Assembly: GCA_963820795.1 (NCBI GenBank)
Contig: CAWGBJ010000002.1
Span: 235,322-299,321, forward strand
Source of the DNA: Roseiarcus sp963820795
GTDB taxonomy: Bacteria > Pseudomonadota > Alphaproteobacteria > Rhizobiales > Beijerinckiaceae
Direction of reading: 5' to 3'
Length of the DNA stretch: 64,000 nt
Below the pieces are notes generated by a model, which had not been told where the DNA came from, made no database searches, and saw nothing but the letters and a program-made list of their open reading frames with translations. This document shows positions 8,085-16,857 of this stretch, one piece after another (position 1 is the first letter of the stretch; each line of letters begins with the position of its first letter). Position numbers and translations under genes: made by a program.

Positions 8085-9250
8085 CCTCGCAGCAGGAACG
8101 CCTCTCCTCTTCGCGGGACTACCAGATCGAAGCGGAGCACACGCGCCGCCGCCTCGCCGAGCACCTCGACGAGTTGAGCGACCGGCTCACCCCCGGGCAG
8201 GTGTTCGACGAGATGCTGAGCTACACGCGAGCCGGCAGCGGAACATTCTTCCGCGCCTTCAGCAACGCGATGCGCGAAAATCCTATTCCGAGCCTGTTGA
8301 TCGGGGCTGGCTGCATGATGTTCCTTTCGGAAAAGATGGGCCTGCGTCCGGGCGGCTTTGGCAACGGCGGCGGCAGCCGGGCGATGCGCGCGGCAGACGA
8401 GATGCGCGCAAGCGAGGGGTACGACCCGTACCGCGCGGCCGCAGCCATGCCGAATGTCTCCGGCCGGACGAGCGATGCGGCGGGGGCGATGCGCGACGCC
8501 GCGGGCCGGGTTGGCGATGCCGCCGGCCGGATGACGGATACGGCGACTTCGACCGCAAGGTCGGCGGCTGCCTCGTTGCAGGAAGGCGTCAGGCGAACGA
8601 CCGACGTTGCGGGCCAACAGGCGGCCGGAGCGGCCGGCTCAGTGAAGCAGGCCGCAGCGGCCGTAGGCGACACCATGGCCGGGGCTACCGAGGCGGTCCG
8701 TTCAACCACTTATGGACTGCGCGATCAGGCGTCTGGGGCGGTCGACCAGATGCGGCGCGGCGCTGCGGGCGCAGCGTCAGTGATGCGCGGCATGTCGTCG
8801 TCGCTCGGCGACCGTGTCGCCGACACCGCCGAGCGCACTCGCCGTGGCGCCGCCGGGGCGGTGCGCCACAGCCGGGATTCGGCGACCTCCTTCATCACCG
8901 AGCAGCCAATTCTATGCGCGGCTATCGGCGTCGCGGTCGGCGCGGCCATCGCCAGCATGCTGCCCTCGACCGAGACGGAAGACGAGTGGATGGGCGAAAC
9001 AAGCGACTCTGTAAAAGGAAGCGCCAGCCAGGTCGCCGCCCAGGTCGCTTCGGAAGGCATGGACAGCGCGAAGAACGTCGCGAGCAAGGTTGCCGAGCGG
9101 GTTCAAGAAGCGGTGAAGGAGGAAGGCCTCACGCCGGGCGCCTTCAGTGAGGCTGCTCGCAATCTGGGTGAAGGCATCCAGCAGGGCGCGTCGAAAGAGC
9201 CCACCTCCGGGGCCGGCCCCCAAGAGGGAATTCGCTCGGACCGTAGCTGA
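8081..9250 (+). CDS. DUF3618 domain protein
   Basis: 389 residues. The N-terminal IEAEHTRRRLAEHLDELSDR followed by LTPGQVFDEML is the DUF3618 motif. A short membrane segment (NPIPSLLIGAGCMMFL) follows. The middle is a long Ala/Gly/Thr-rich repeat-like region with many 11-residue-like units (RDAAGRVGDAAGRMTDTATS, GVRRTTDVAGQQAAGAAGSV), similar to LEA or apolipoprotein-like amphipathic helices. A second membrane segment (PILCAAIGVAVGAAIASML) precedes the C-terminal tail. Likely an inner-membrane stress or envelope-stability protein. Function is not established for the family. Confidence 0.75.
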   Translation: MTSQQERLSSSRDYQIEAEHTRRRLAEHLDELSDRLTPGQVFDEMLSYTRAGSGTFFRAFSNAMRENPIPSLLIGAGCMMFLSEKMGLRPGGFGNGGGSRAMRAADEMRASEGYDPYRAAAAMPNVSGRTSDAAGAMRDAAGRVGDAAGRMTDTATSTARSAAASLQEGVRRTTDVAGQQAAGAAGSVKQAAAAVGDTMAGATEAVRSTTYGLRDQASGAVDQMRRGAAGAASVMRGMSSSLGDRVADTAERTRRGAAGAVRHSRDSATSFITEQPILCAAIGVAVGAAIASMLPSTETEDEWMGETSDSVKGSASQVAAQVASEGMDSAKNVASKVAERVQEAVKEEGLTPGAFSEAARNLGEGIQQGASKEPTSGAGPQEGIRSDRS

Positions 9251-9264
9251 AGACGCCACCGGGC

Positions 9265-10422
9265 ATGCCTGATCGACGCCTGCTGTTATGGCCGCTTTTG
9301 GCCTACGGTGCGCTGAGCCTCGTCGCTTTGGCGCGACGCGCCGGCGGCGGTGAACCGCTTCCGGCGCGTGAGCCGACGGAACGAGAGCGGCCTGGGCTGC
9401 CTCCCGGTCGCGAGAGCACCCCAGGGCAGGAGAAGGAAAGCCTCCCGCGGCCCGAGGATCTGCGGCGCCTTCAGGAGAGGGGGCGCGGAAGAGAGGCCTC
9501 CGCGCCGTGGGACATCCCACGGCGGGGCTGGAAAGACATCCTCTGGCGGCTCTACGCGAAGATCAACGACAACCGTTTGCTCGCGGTCGCGGCTGGGGTC
9601 GTCTTCTACGGAATCCTCGCCCTCTTCCCCGCGCTGACGGCGCTGGTGTCGGTGTACGGCTTTTTCGCCGACGCGTCGAACATCGACCAGCAAGTTTCGG
9701 CGCTCTCGGGAGTCCTGCCGGGGGGCGCGGTCGACATCCTGCACGAGGAGATCAAACGCTTGGCGGCAGTCCACAACAGTGGGCTCAGCTTCGGCTTTGC
9801 CTTCGGTCTCCTGTTCGCGCTTTGGAGCGCCAACTCCGGCATGAAGGCGATCATCGACGCGCTGAACGTCGCCTACGAGGAAAAGGAGAAGCGCAGTTTC
9901 ATCCGTCTCAATCTCATCTCCCTCGTCATGACGCTCGTCGCCGTGGTGTCGGTTATGCTGATGATCGGCGCGGTCGTGGCGGCGCCGATTATTCTCGCGC
10001 ACGTTGGGCTAGGGGGAATTTCCAAGGGCCTCATCTCCCTCTTGCGCTGGCCGATTCTATTCGTTCTCGTCGTGACCGGCCTGGCCGCGCTCTACCGCTA
10101 CGGGCCGAGCCGTCGCGAGCCGCGCTGGCAGTGGCTGTCGGTCGGCGGCGTCGCCGCTGCAATTCTCTGGCTCGCGAGCTCTGCCCTGTTGTCCTGGTAC
10201 ATCGCCAATTTTGGCCATTTCAACGTCACCTATGGATCGCTCGGCGCGGCCATGGGCATGATGATGTGGATGTGGATCTCGGCCATCGCGATTCTGCTCG
10301 GCGCGCAGCTCAACGCGGAGATCGAGCACCAGACGGCGCGCGACTCGACGGTCGGTCCCGACAAGCCGCTAGGTCGGCGTGGCGCGATGATGGCCGACAC
10401 GATCGGCGCCGCGCAGGACTAG
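9265..10422 (+). CDS. YihY/virulence factor BrkB family membrane protein
   Basis: 385 residues. A charged Arg/Glu/Pro-rich N-terminal tail of about 80 residues precedes the YihY core. Family signatures are visible: NRLLAVAAGVVFYGILALFP, PALTALVSVYGFFAD, FALWSANSGMKAIIDALNVA and YEEKEKRSFIRL, then the C-terminal YGSLGAAMGMMMWMWISAIA and ILLGAQLNAEIEH. About six membrane helices. These proteins were once called RNase BN by mistake; their real role is unknown but they are integral inner-membrane proteins. Last gene of the cassette that starts at 6972. Confidence 0.85.
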   Translation: MPDRRLLLWPLLAYGALSLVALARRAGGGEPLPAREPTERERPGLPPGRESTPGQEKESLPRPEDLRRLQERGRGREASAPWDIPRRGWKDILWRLYAKINDNRLLAVAAGVVFYGILALFPALTALVSVYGFFADASNIDQQVSALSGVLPGGAVDILHEEIKRLAAVHNSGLSFGFAFGLLFALWSANSGMKAIIDALNVAYEEKEKRSFIRLNLISLVMTLVAVVSVMLMIGAVVAAPIILAHVGLGGISKGLISLLRWPILFVLVVTGLAALYRYGPSRREPRWQWLSVGGVAAAILWLASSALLSWYIANFGHFNVTYGSLGAAMGMMMWMWISAIAILLGAQLNAEIEHQTARDSTVGPDKPLGRRGAMMADTIGAAQD

Positions 10423-10611
10423 GGGCCAAAGCGCGTCGCCAACTTCACGACCGTGGACGCGCCGCCCGACCGCGCCAGAACCGGCCAGGGGGCCGCGTGC
10501 AGTTTTGCGGTCGAACAGCCGTTTCCAATGGTTTAGGCGCCTCTTTTCCCAACATTGCAGGATCAAACAACACAATGAAAATGATATTATAACGGGAAGC
10601 GAACGGACTGC

Positions 10612-11988
10612 TCAACCCCGACCGTGCGAATCGCGAATCGAGTCTCCTGCCAGCGGCTCGGGCGTCTCGGTCACCGGCATGTGCGACCTGTAGAGGCCGG
10701 TGATGAGGCGGGCGCCCCGCTGGAAGGTGAGGTAGTTCCAGATCCAGTTGAGCGCGACGATGGCGCGGTTGCGGAAGCCGATCAGGAAGTAGATATGCGC
10801 AACCGACCAGATGATCCAGGCCGCGAATCCGGTGACGCGGAGGGGTCCCATCTCGAAGACGGCGCTCTTTCGGCCGATTGTGGCGACTGAGCCGTAATCG
10901 CGATAGCGGAAGCCCGGCAGATCCCCGCCCTTCAGCCGCGCGCGGATCAGCCTTGCGACATAGGCGCCCTGCTGCTTGGCGACGGGCGCGACGCCGGGCA
11001 ACAGGCGCCCATTGGGCCCTTCGCACCGCGCCGTATCGCCGAGCACGAAGATTTCGGGGTGGCCGGGAACGGAAAGGTCGGGCTCCACCGCCACGCGTCC
11101 GGCGCGGTCGCCCTCGAGCCCGAGCCACGAGTGCGCCGGCGACGCCGTGACGCCGGCAGCCCAGATGATGACGCCCGCTTCGATGCGCTCGCCGTCGATA
11201 TCGACGCCGCGGGCGTCGCAGTTCGTCGCCGGCTTGCCGAGCCGTACTTCGACATTGAGCCTGATGAGCGAACGTCTCGCCGCCTCGGAAAGATCCGGGT
11301 GGAACGCGGGCAAAAGACGCGGTCCCGCCTCGATCAGCGTCACGCGGGTCGAGCGCGGGTCGATCAGGCGGAAGTCGGCGGAAAGGGCCTTGCGCGCGAG
11401 CTCCGCGATCGCCCCCGCCATCTCGACGCCGGTCGGTCCGCCGCCGACGATGACGAGGTTCAGCAACCGCTCGCGCTCCCGGGGGTCGGGCTCGATCTCC
11501 GCCTTCTCGAAGGTAAGCAAAATACGACGGCGAATCAGTGTGGCGTCGTCGATCGTCTTGAGCCCGGGCGCGAATTCCTCCCAGTCGTCATGCGAAAAAT
11601 AGCTGTCCGTCGAACCGGTGGCGAGGATCAGGCGATCGTACGCAACCACGCGGTCCTCGGCGTGAACGATTTTGCGCGCGGGATCGACGGCGTCGACCCT
11701 GGCGAGGATGACGGTCACGTTCGCCTGCCGGCTCAAGATGCTGCGGATGGGCGACGCGATGTCGGCCGGCGACAGGCCGGCGGTCGCAACCTGATACAGC
11801 AGCGGCTGGAAGAGATGGTAATTCTGCTTGTCAATCACGATGACGTCGACCGGCGCGCGGGCGAGCCCCTTCGCCGCCGACAATCCGCCGAAGCCCGAGC
11901 CGATGATGACGACGCGAGGACGCCGCGCCCCCTCAGCCCCCTCTGGGATCCCTCGTTCCGAGGCGATCCGAATTGCGCTATCGCCCAT
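10612..11988 (-). CDS. ndh: Type II NADH:quinone oxidoreductase (NDH-2)
   Basis: 458 residues. Two dinucleotide-binding motifs are present: VVIIGSGFGGLSAAKGLA (FAD, about residues 26-43) and LVIVGGGPTGVEMAGAIAEL (NADH, about 178-197). IVIDKQNYHLFQPLLYQVAT and IFVLGDTARCEGPNGRLLPG are the usual NDH-2 flavin and quinone-site segments. The C-terminal part has a hydrophobic helix (WIIWSVAHIYFLIGFRNRAI) that anchors the protein to the membrane. It transfers electrons from NADH to the quinone pool without pumping protons. Its stop overlaps the next gene's start by one base (11988), but the transglutaminase gene is upstream in the same direction, so the two are coupled. Confidence 0.9.
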   Translation of the reverse strand: MGDSAIRIASERGIPEGAEGARRPRVVIIGSGFGGLSAAKGLARAPVDVIVIDKQNYHLFQPLLYQVATAGLSPADIASPIRSILSRQANVTVILARVDAVDPARKIVHAEDRVVAYDRLILATGSTDSYFSHDDWEEFAPGLKTIDDATLIRRRILLTFEKAEIEPDPRERERLLNLVIVGGGPTGVEMAGAIAELARKALSADFRLIDPRSTRVTLIEAGPRLLPAFHPDLSEAARRSLIRLNVEVRLGKPATNCDARGVDIDGERIEAGVIIWAAGVTASPAHSWLGLEGDRAGRVAVEPDLSVPGHPEIFVLGDTARCEGPNGRLLPGVAPVAKQQGAYVARLIRARLKGGDLPGFRYRDYGSVATIGRKSAVFEMGPLRVTGFAAWIIWSVAHIYFLIGFRNRAIVALNWIWNYLTFQRGARLITGLYRSHMPVTETPEPLAGDSIRDSHGRG

Positions 11989-12809
11989 CAGTCTGCTGCG
12001 GCGGTATTCGTCTCTTCGGTCCAGACGCGGAACGATTTCAAGACGTGCGGCCCGAACGAGTTGACCAGCGGAATGTCGGCGGCGTCGCGTCCGCGCGCGA
12101 TCAGGATACGGCCGATGCGCGGCATGTTATGGCGCGCATCGAACGTGTACCATTTGCCGCCGAGATACGCCTCGAACCAGGCGTTGAAGTCCATCGGGGC
12201 CGGATCGGGCGGCACGCCGATGTCGCCGAGATATCCGTTGGCGTAGCGCGCCGGAATATTCATGCAGCGGCAGAAGGCGACCGCGAGATGGGTAAAGTCG
12301 CGACATACGCCGACGCGTTCGGCATAGGCTTCATACGCCGTCCGCGTCGAACGGGCGTTCTCGTAGCCGAATACGATATGGCTGTTGACGAAATCGCAGA
12401 TCGCCTGCACCCGCGACCACCCCGGCTTCGTCTGACCGAAAAGATCCCAGGCGATCTGGCTGAGCGTGTCGGTTTCGACGTAGCGGCTGCCGACCAGATA
12501 GAGCAGGGTGTCGTCAGGCAGATCCGCGACCGGGACCTCGGCGGCGTCGGGGACGACGGGATCTGGCCGGCCGCTGACTTCGATGACGCCGGAATTCGAG
12601 ATTGTGAGGTCGCCGGACGGCGCGTTGAACCTTCGGCAGCGGTTGCCGAACACGTCCGCATAGAGCCAGGACACGATATGCGGCGTCGCGGCGAACGGTG
12701 TTTCCGCTCTGACCGAGGCGGCGTGGACGGAATGCACGTCGAGTTGGCACACCATAGGGGTCGGCGCATTGCAGGCGAAGGTCATTTCGTAGCCGTAGCG
12801 GATCAGCAT
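11988..12809 (-). CDS. Transglutaminase-like cysteine protease-fold protein
   Basis: 273 residues. An N-terminal bacterial transglutaminase-associated beta region (MLIRYGYEMTFACNAPTPMV) leads into the transglutaminase core. The catalytic triad is visible: Cys in RVGVCRDFTHLAVAFCRCMN, His/Trp region in DFNAWFEAYLGGKWYTFDAR, with the Asp in TFDARHNMPR. These proteins often act in peptide or cell-envelope processing; no substrate is known. It overlaps ndh by one base and probably shares its transcript. Confidence 0.85.
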   Translation of the reverse strand: MLIRYGYEMTFACNAPTPMVCQLDVHSVHAASVRAETPFAATPHIVSWLYADVFGNRCRRFNAPSGDLTISNSGVIEVSGRPDPVVPDAAEVPVADLPDDTLLYLVGSRYVETDTLSQIAWDLFGQTKPGWSRVQAICDFVNSHIVFGYENARSTRTAYEAYAERVGVCRDFTHLAVAFCRCMNIPARYANGYLGDIGVPPDPAPMDFNAWFEAYLGGKWYTFDARHNMPRIGRILIARGRDAADIPLVNSFGPHVLKSFRVWTEETNTAAAD

Positions 12810-13462
12810 GAGGCGCGCCTTTCTTGGCTTGAGACGGCGCCGCGGGGGAAGACTGCGTCTGTGTCATCATGGTGGCGCCGCATTGTCGAAGTCGGGGTGG
12901 CGCGAAAGAGCCGCTGGCTCTCGCCGTCGTGCGGCGCCGGCAGCAAACGCGCGCGCGACGCGGCGGTTCCAACGGCGTTGGCCTCCTCGAGGACCGCGTC
13001 GCGCCGGGCGCCGAAGCAGGTCACCGCGCAGGCGGAGGCGAAGCTCGGCATCAGCGCCAGGAGCCCGAGCATGGCATCGCCCCGGCTCATCATCGGGCAG
13101 ACGGACATCTCGCTTGCCCAATAGCCGCCGACCTTGGGAAGCGGTTGTCGTCGGCGCTCTGCACTAAAATTCTTGGCGCTGAACCGTATCTCCTATGCCC
13201 TTGCCCAGGCCGCCTTGCTGGCATATTCACTCGCTAGAGGCAATCCGCGCAAAGTGATGAAGATGCGCCGTTGCCCGACCCTTGCCGTGTTGACCCCTCA
13301 GGGCCACTCGCGCCTCCGAGATCGGCGATAAAGATGCCCGAATGAACGGGCTGAGAACATTCGACGTGAAGGATTCCGGCGTGGTCTGCGACCTTTTCTG
13401 AGGGCATCTTAAATAAAAACGCTCACCAACCTGAAGCCAACATCTGCGATGAGGAATTGCAC
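12810..13462. other. Region with no convincing gene
   Basis: About 650 bases. A minus-strand open frame at 12803-13108 contains a signal-peptide-like stretch (MLGLLALMPSFASACAV) but its C-terminal half reads as low-quality sequence and overlaps the transglutaminase start. I regard it as doubtful. From about 13340 the GC content falls, marking the start of the glycan region. Confidence 0.35.
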
Positions 13463-14293
13463 GTGCTGCGACAATCGTTAGACACCAATCAGGAAATAAT
13501 CCTTGCCTGTTACCGCGGCATTCTTGACCGAGATCCAGATAAAGTAGGTTATAATAGTTACGTTGATCGTCTTGATCAAGGGCTATCACTAGAGGTAATC
13601 TTGCGGAGGTTTATTGGCTCCAAGGAGTTTTTTAATAAATTCATTCGTAAGATTGGAATTAACTTGCCCGGGGCCAATGACAAATTTCCAGTCGATTACA
13701 TTTCCCCGGTATCTGAGGCGGGAAAATCGTACCATGCGCGGCGAACGTCTGGCTTCTTTGAAAAGTATATGAACGGCGAGAAGGTGCTCGATATTGGCTA
13801 CAAGGGCTATGACAATTCTCAGCTTCGAACGGTCGTGCCGCACGCGATTGGCGTCGATCTGGATTTTCCCGGTTACGACGGCGTTCGTCTGCCATTCGAG
13901 GACGCGACAATCGATTGCGTCTTCTCCAGCCACTGTCTTGAGCACATTCCGTCGTATCAGGATGCGATCCGCGATTGGTATCGTGTCGCCAGACTCGGTG
14001 GATTCATAGTATGCATAGTTCCATCGCGGTTGCTTTACGAAAAGCGACGAGATTTACCCTCGAAATTCAACAAGGATCACAAAAGATTTTACTCGCCAAA
14101 GAGTCTTCTTGGGGAATTCGAAGAATCCCTCGAGGAAAATTCGTATCGAATTCGCCATCTGGAAGAAAATGATCGCGGGTACGACTATCATATAGGCCCC
14201 GAGAAGCATCCCAAAGGCTGTTTCGAGATTGTTCTGGTTGTGGAGAAAATTCAAAAACCGGTTTGGAGTTTGTCGGGTTTGGCCGGAGCGTGA
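13463..14293 (+). CDS. DUF4214 domain fused to a SAM-dependent methyltransferase
   Basis: About 276 residues. GTG at 13463 is preferred because GAGGAA ends 6 bases upstream; a TTG two codons earlier abuts that site. Residues 1-60 (ILACYRGILDRDPDKVGYNS, FIGSKEFFNKF) are a DUF4214 domain, often found in secreted or surface-glycan proteins. The second part is a class I methyltransferase: VLDIGYKGYDNSQLR (motif I variant), IGVDLDFPGYDGVRLPFEDA, and CVFSSHCLEHIPSYQDAIRD (acidic/His segment). Motif I lacks the usual GxGxG. GC content is clearly lower than in the flanking housekeeping genes, which suggests acquisition. Likely methylates a sugar or sugar-nucleotide. Confidence 0.75.
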   Translation: MLRQSLDTNQEIILACYRGILDRDPDKVGYNSYVDRLDQGLSLEVILRRFIGSKEFFNKFIRKIGINLPGANDKFPVDYISPVSEAGKSYHARRTSGFFEKYMNGEKVLDIGYKGYDNSQLRTVVPHAIGVDLDFPGYDGVRLPFEDATIDCVFSSHCLEHIPSYQDAIRDWYRVARLGGFIVCIVPSRLLYEKRRDLPSKFNKDHKRFYSPKSLLGEFEESLEENSYRIRHLEENDRGYDYHIGPEKHPKGCFEIVLVVEKIQKPVWSLSGLAGA

Positions 14294-14433
14294 GCGTGTT
14301 TAAGTGGCTGCGGCGGCAGGGGAGGAAGCATCGGGCCGGAGCGAGGGCTGAACCGTCCGATCAGGTTGGCCGCTTCAGCGGGTTGAGCCAAGATAATCTG
14401 ATAGACTGCGAACCTCAGCTGGCCAGGTTATCG

Positions 14434-16245
14434 ATGAAGCTTTTGTGCTCGGCCGCGGCGGTGGCCGGCGTCCTCGTTGCCTCAATAGCCCTCGCGCAGG
14501 ACTCTTCGCGCCCAAATGCGCAGCAACGCGTCAATGCGCCGATCCGCGCACAGCGCTCGCCGAATATACCTGCGATTGCATCATCTTCGACGCCGGAGCA
14601 ACCGGCAACCGCATCCACTTTGGGCTTCACGCCGGTCAAAGTCGAGACGCCAACCGACTACGGCGCCTATTGTGACGGTGCCCACGACGACACGAAGGCG
14701 TTGCAGGCTTGGCTCGATCAAGCACGCCCGTATGCGAAACTCGCGCTTCCGGCTGGCCGCTGCCTGTTCTCGTCGAGCCTCTCGATCGGAGACGCGAGCC
14801 AATACACTATCGAGGGCCAAGGCAATTTCGCCTCGATCCTAGTCTATACGGGAACAGACTCGAATGTAGATCTTCTGACAATCAACGCCCCCGCGAAGCG
14901 TCGGGTCGTCGGCATTACCCTTCGCAGCTTTGGCATGATCGCAAACACCCGCATGACTGGGGGGTATGCCATCCGCGCCAACGGACTTCATGGCGCAATC
15001 CTGGATGATATAGCCTTGTCCGGCATCGACGGGTCGCTCGGCAACGGCAACTTCTGCGGTGGCGTGTATTTTTACGGGGCGGCCTCGGTCTCAGTTAGGA
15101 ACCCAATTATGCGGTCCTCACAAGAATGCGGAGACGCCATTCGCGTTGTCGGCATATTGGGAGGCTTTGCGGAGATACAAATCACCGGAGGCACAATTGG
15201 CGGGGACATTGTCCGCGGCTTCCCCAAAGGATGGCTGACGGGGCTTCACATGGCCGGCGCATACGGAGGCGTGCGATGCGATAACACAAACTTTCATAAC
15301 AATGTCGTCGGCTGGCTTGTGGACGATGCGGACGTGAACGGGACCACCATCACCGCTGGCAACCGCGAGTGGATGATTGGGAGCACGTGCGCCCTCGATG
15401 GGATGCGAGACGCCGGGCTCGTCATTAACGATCCATTATCGAACGGTGGGGGCGCGCCTGTCCGCGGCTGGGTCGCGTCCTCGCGAACTGGCGCTGGCAT
15501 CGATGTCAAATCCTTGCCGAACGGGATCCTTTTGATCAACGACAACCGCCTTTACAACAACTGCGGATCCGGCCTCCTGGTCGAGGATCCAACCACCAAC
15601 GTGATCATTGGCGCGGGCGAAGGGATCAACAAGAACGGCCGCGTTCTCGGACGGGAGTGCAAGATGTGGCAAGCCGCCAATCCCGGACACGGATATGGAA
15701 TCGAGGCAACCGTTCCGACAACGCGAATCATCAATCAGGCGACCCCCCTGGATAACGCTGCTGGACCGTGGAACGAGAACACCCATCTAGGCGGCCCATT
15801 CGTCGTCTACAACAGCGGCAAGTACACTGCAGGTACGATTAAGGATACGAACGGACATCCTGCCTATTTGGTGATCGATGGCAGCAACGCCGCGGGTGTT
15901 ATTTTTGAAAGCAAAGGATCGAACAAATGGCAGGTCGGCGCCGACGCCGCCAACAACTTTGAAGTTCTTGAGGGCGAATCTGCGCCTGATGCGTTCAGAA
16001 TCCAGGCCGGCGGTGATGCGACGCTAGGGGAAGGCCCAGGCAACGTCACGACATTCAATGGCGTTGGAATTTTTGGCGCTTTCACCGTCGCGACCTTGCC
16101 CCGTTGCGATGCCACGCACCTTGGCGCGCATGCGACCGTGACGGATGGCCAGACAGGACCTGTTTATCTTGAGCCTGTGCGAGCGACCGGTTCAACGGTC
16201 GCTCCTGTTTTCTGCAATGGCTCAGCATGGGTTTATGGAGGATAA
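14434..16245 (+). CDS. Secreted right-handed beta-helix (pectate-lyase-fold) protein
   Basis: 603 residues from MKLLCSAAAVAGVLVASIAL, a signal peptide ending in ALA before QDSS. Longer readings from 14263 would overlap the upstream gene and bury the signal peptide. The sequence VETPTDYGAYCDGAHDDTKA followed by LQAWLDQA is the classic opening of a pectate-lyase-3/endosialidase-type beta-helix (GAxxDGxxDDTxAxQxA). Many short Asn/Gly-rich turns follow (ILINDNRLYNNCGSGLLVED, NVIIGAGEGINKNGRV). Catalytic residues cannot be assigned. It is likely exported and could act on or display surface polysaccharide. Confidence 0.7.
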   Translation: MKLLCSAAAVAGVLVASIALAQDSSRPNAQQRVNAPIRAQRSPNIPAIASSSTPEQPATASTLGFTPVKVETPTDYGAYCDGAHDDTKALQAWLDQARPYAKLALPAGRCLFSSSLSIGDASQYTIEGQGNFASILVYTGTDSNVDLLTINAPAKRRVVGITLRSFGMIANTRMTGGYAIRANGLHGAILDDIALSGIDGSLGNGNFCGGVYFYGAASVSVRNPIMRSSQECGDAIRVVGILGGFAEIQITGGTIGGDIVRGFPKGWLTGLHMAGAYGGVRCDNTNFHNNVVGWLVDDADVNGTTITAGNREWMIGSTCALDGMRDAGLVINDPLSNGGGAPVRGWVASSRTGAGIDVKSLPNGILLINDNRLYNNCGSGLLVEDPTTNVIIGAGEGINKNGRVLGRECKMWQAANPGHGYGIEATVPTTRIINQATPLDNAAGPWNENTHLGGPFVVYNSGKYTAGTIKDTNGHPAYLVIDGSNAAGVIFESKGSNKWQVGADAANNFEVLEGESAPDAFRIQAGGDATLGEGPGNVTTFNGVGIFGAFTVATLPRCDATHLGAHATVTDGQTGPVYLEPVRATGSTVAPVFCNGSAWVYGG

Positions 16246-16623
16246 CAAAGGGTCAATTCCGGTCACATTTCGGCGGCCAATGCCTTCGGATTCCGGGCCA
16301 GCGCAAGATAAACGACCTTCGTTATTTTCTGATTCCGGATCGCAAAATTCGCTGTGTCTGCATTGAGGTGCGATACGATCAACATAGCTTCGCTTCTCCG
16401 AGTGCGGGATGGCCAATTTAGCACATGAGGCGGTTCGCCCCCGCTAGCCGTCGAGAGCTGCGCGGCAGAAGGGACCGCGGCTGGGGCGCCGCTCTCCGCT
16501 GAGCAGCGACGCGACGGAACGACCGTCGTGTCCACGGCGTTTACGGCCGCGGCGGACGATCAAGCAGAAACTGGCACGCCCGGGGGCCGCCGAGGGCACG
16601 GCGACGGCAAAGGATACCGATCC
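16246..16623. other. Intergenic stretch, no gene seen
   Basis: 378 bases. The minus strand contains an open frame (16263-16535) ending NQKITKVVYLALARNPKALA plus AEM, which reads like a protein C terminus but has no matching N terminus. It may be a gene remnant; I cannot name it. Confidence 0.3.
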
Positions 16624-16815
16624 ATGGGCTGGATTCTGATCATCATTCTCTTGCTGATCATTTTTGGCGGTGGGGGCGGCTATTACAGCTATCGCGGCTA
16701 TGGCGGCCCCGGGCTCGGCGGTGTTCTCGGCGTGGTTCTGATCGTGCTTCTGGTCCTCTGGCTTCTGGGCGTGTTCTCGACCGGTGTCGTGCATTCTCCG
16801 ACGACCCCGGCCTGA
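16624..16815 (+). CDS. Small membrane protein (DUF3309-like)
   Basis: 63 residues. MGWILIIILLLIIFGGGGGY is one membrane helix, then a Gly/Tyr-rich turn (YYSYRGYGGPGLGGVLG), then a second helix (VVLIVLLVLWLLGVF). AAAGGA 10 bases upstream of the ATG supports this start over the longer frame from 16528. The two-helix, Gly-rich layout resembles DUF3309 small proteins, which are common in Hyphomicrobiales and often stress-induced, but the match is from memory and approximate. Confidence 0.6.
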   Translation: MGWILIIILLLIIFGGGGGYYSYRGYGGPGLGGVLGVVLIVLLVLWLLGVFSTGVVHSPTTPA

Positions 16816-16857
16816 ATGTCTTGAGCGGGGTTGCGAGCCGTCGCCCAATGGCCGGCT

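Noticed and set aside
8047..9150. Plus-strand open frame overlapping the DUF3618 gene
   Set aside because: Arg/Gly-rich shadow in another frame of the DUF3618 coding sequence.
12803..13108. Possible small exported protein on the minus strand
   Set aside because: The hydrophobic stretch is suggestive, but the rest has shadow-like composition, overlaps the transglutaminase start and has no clear ribosome site.
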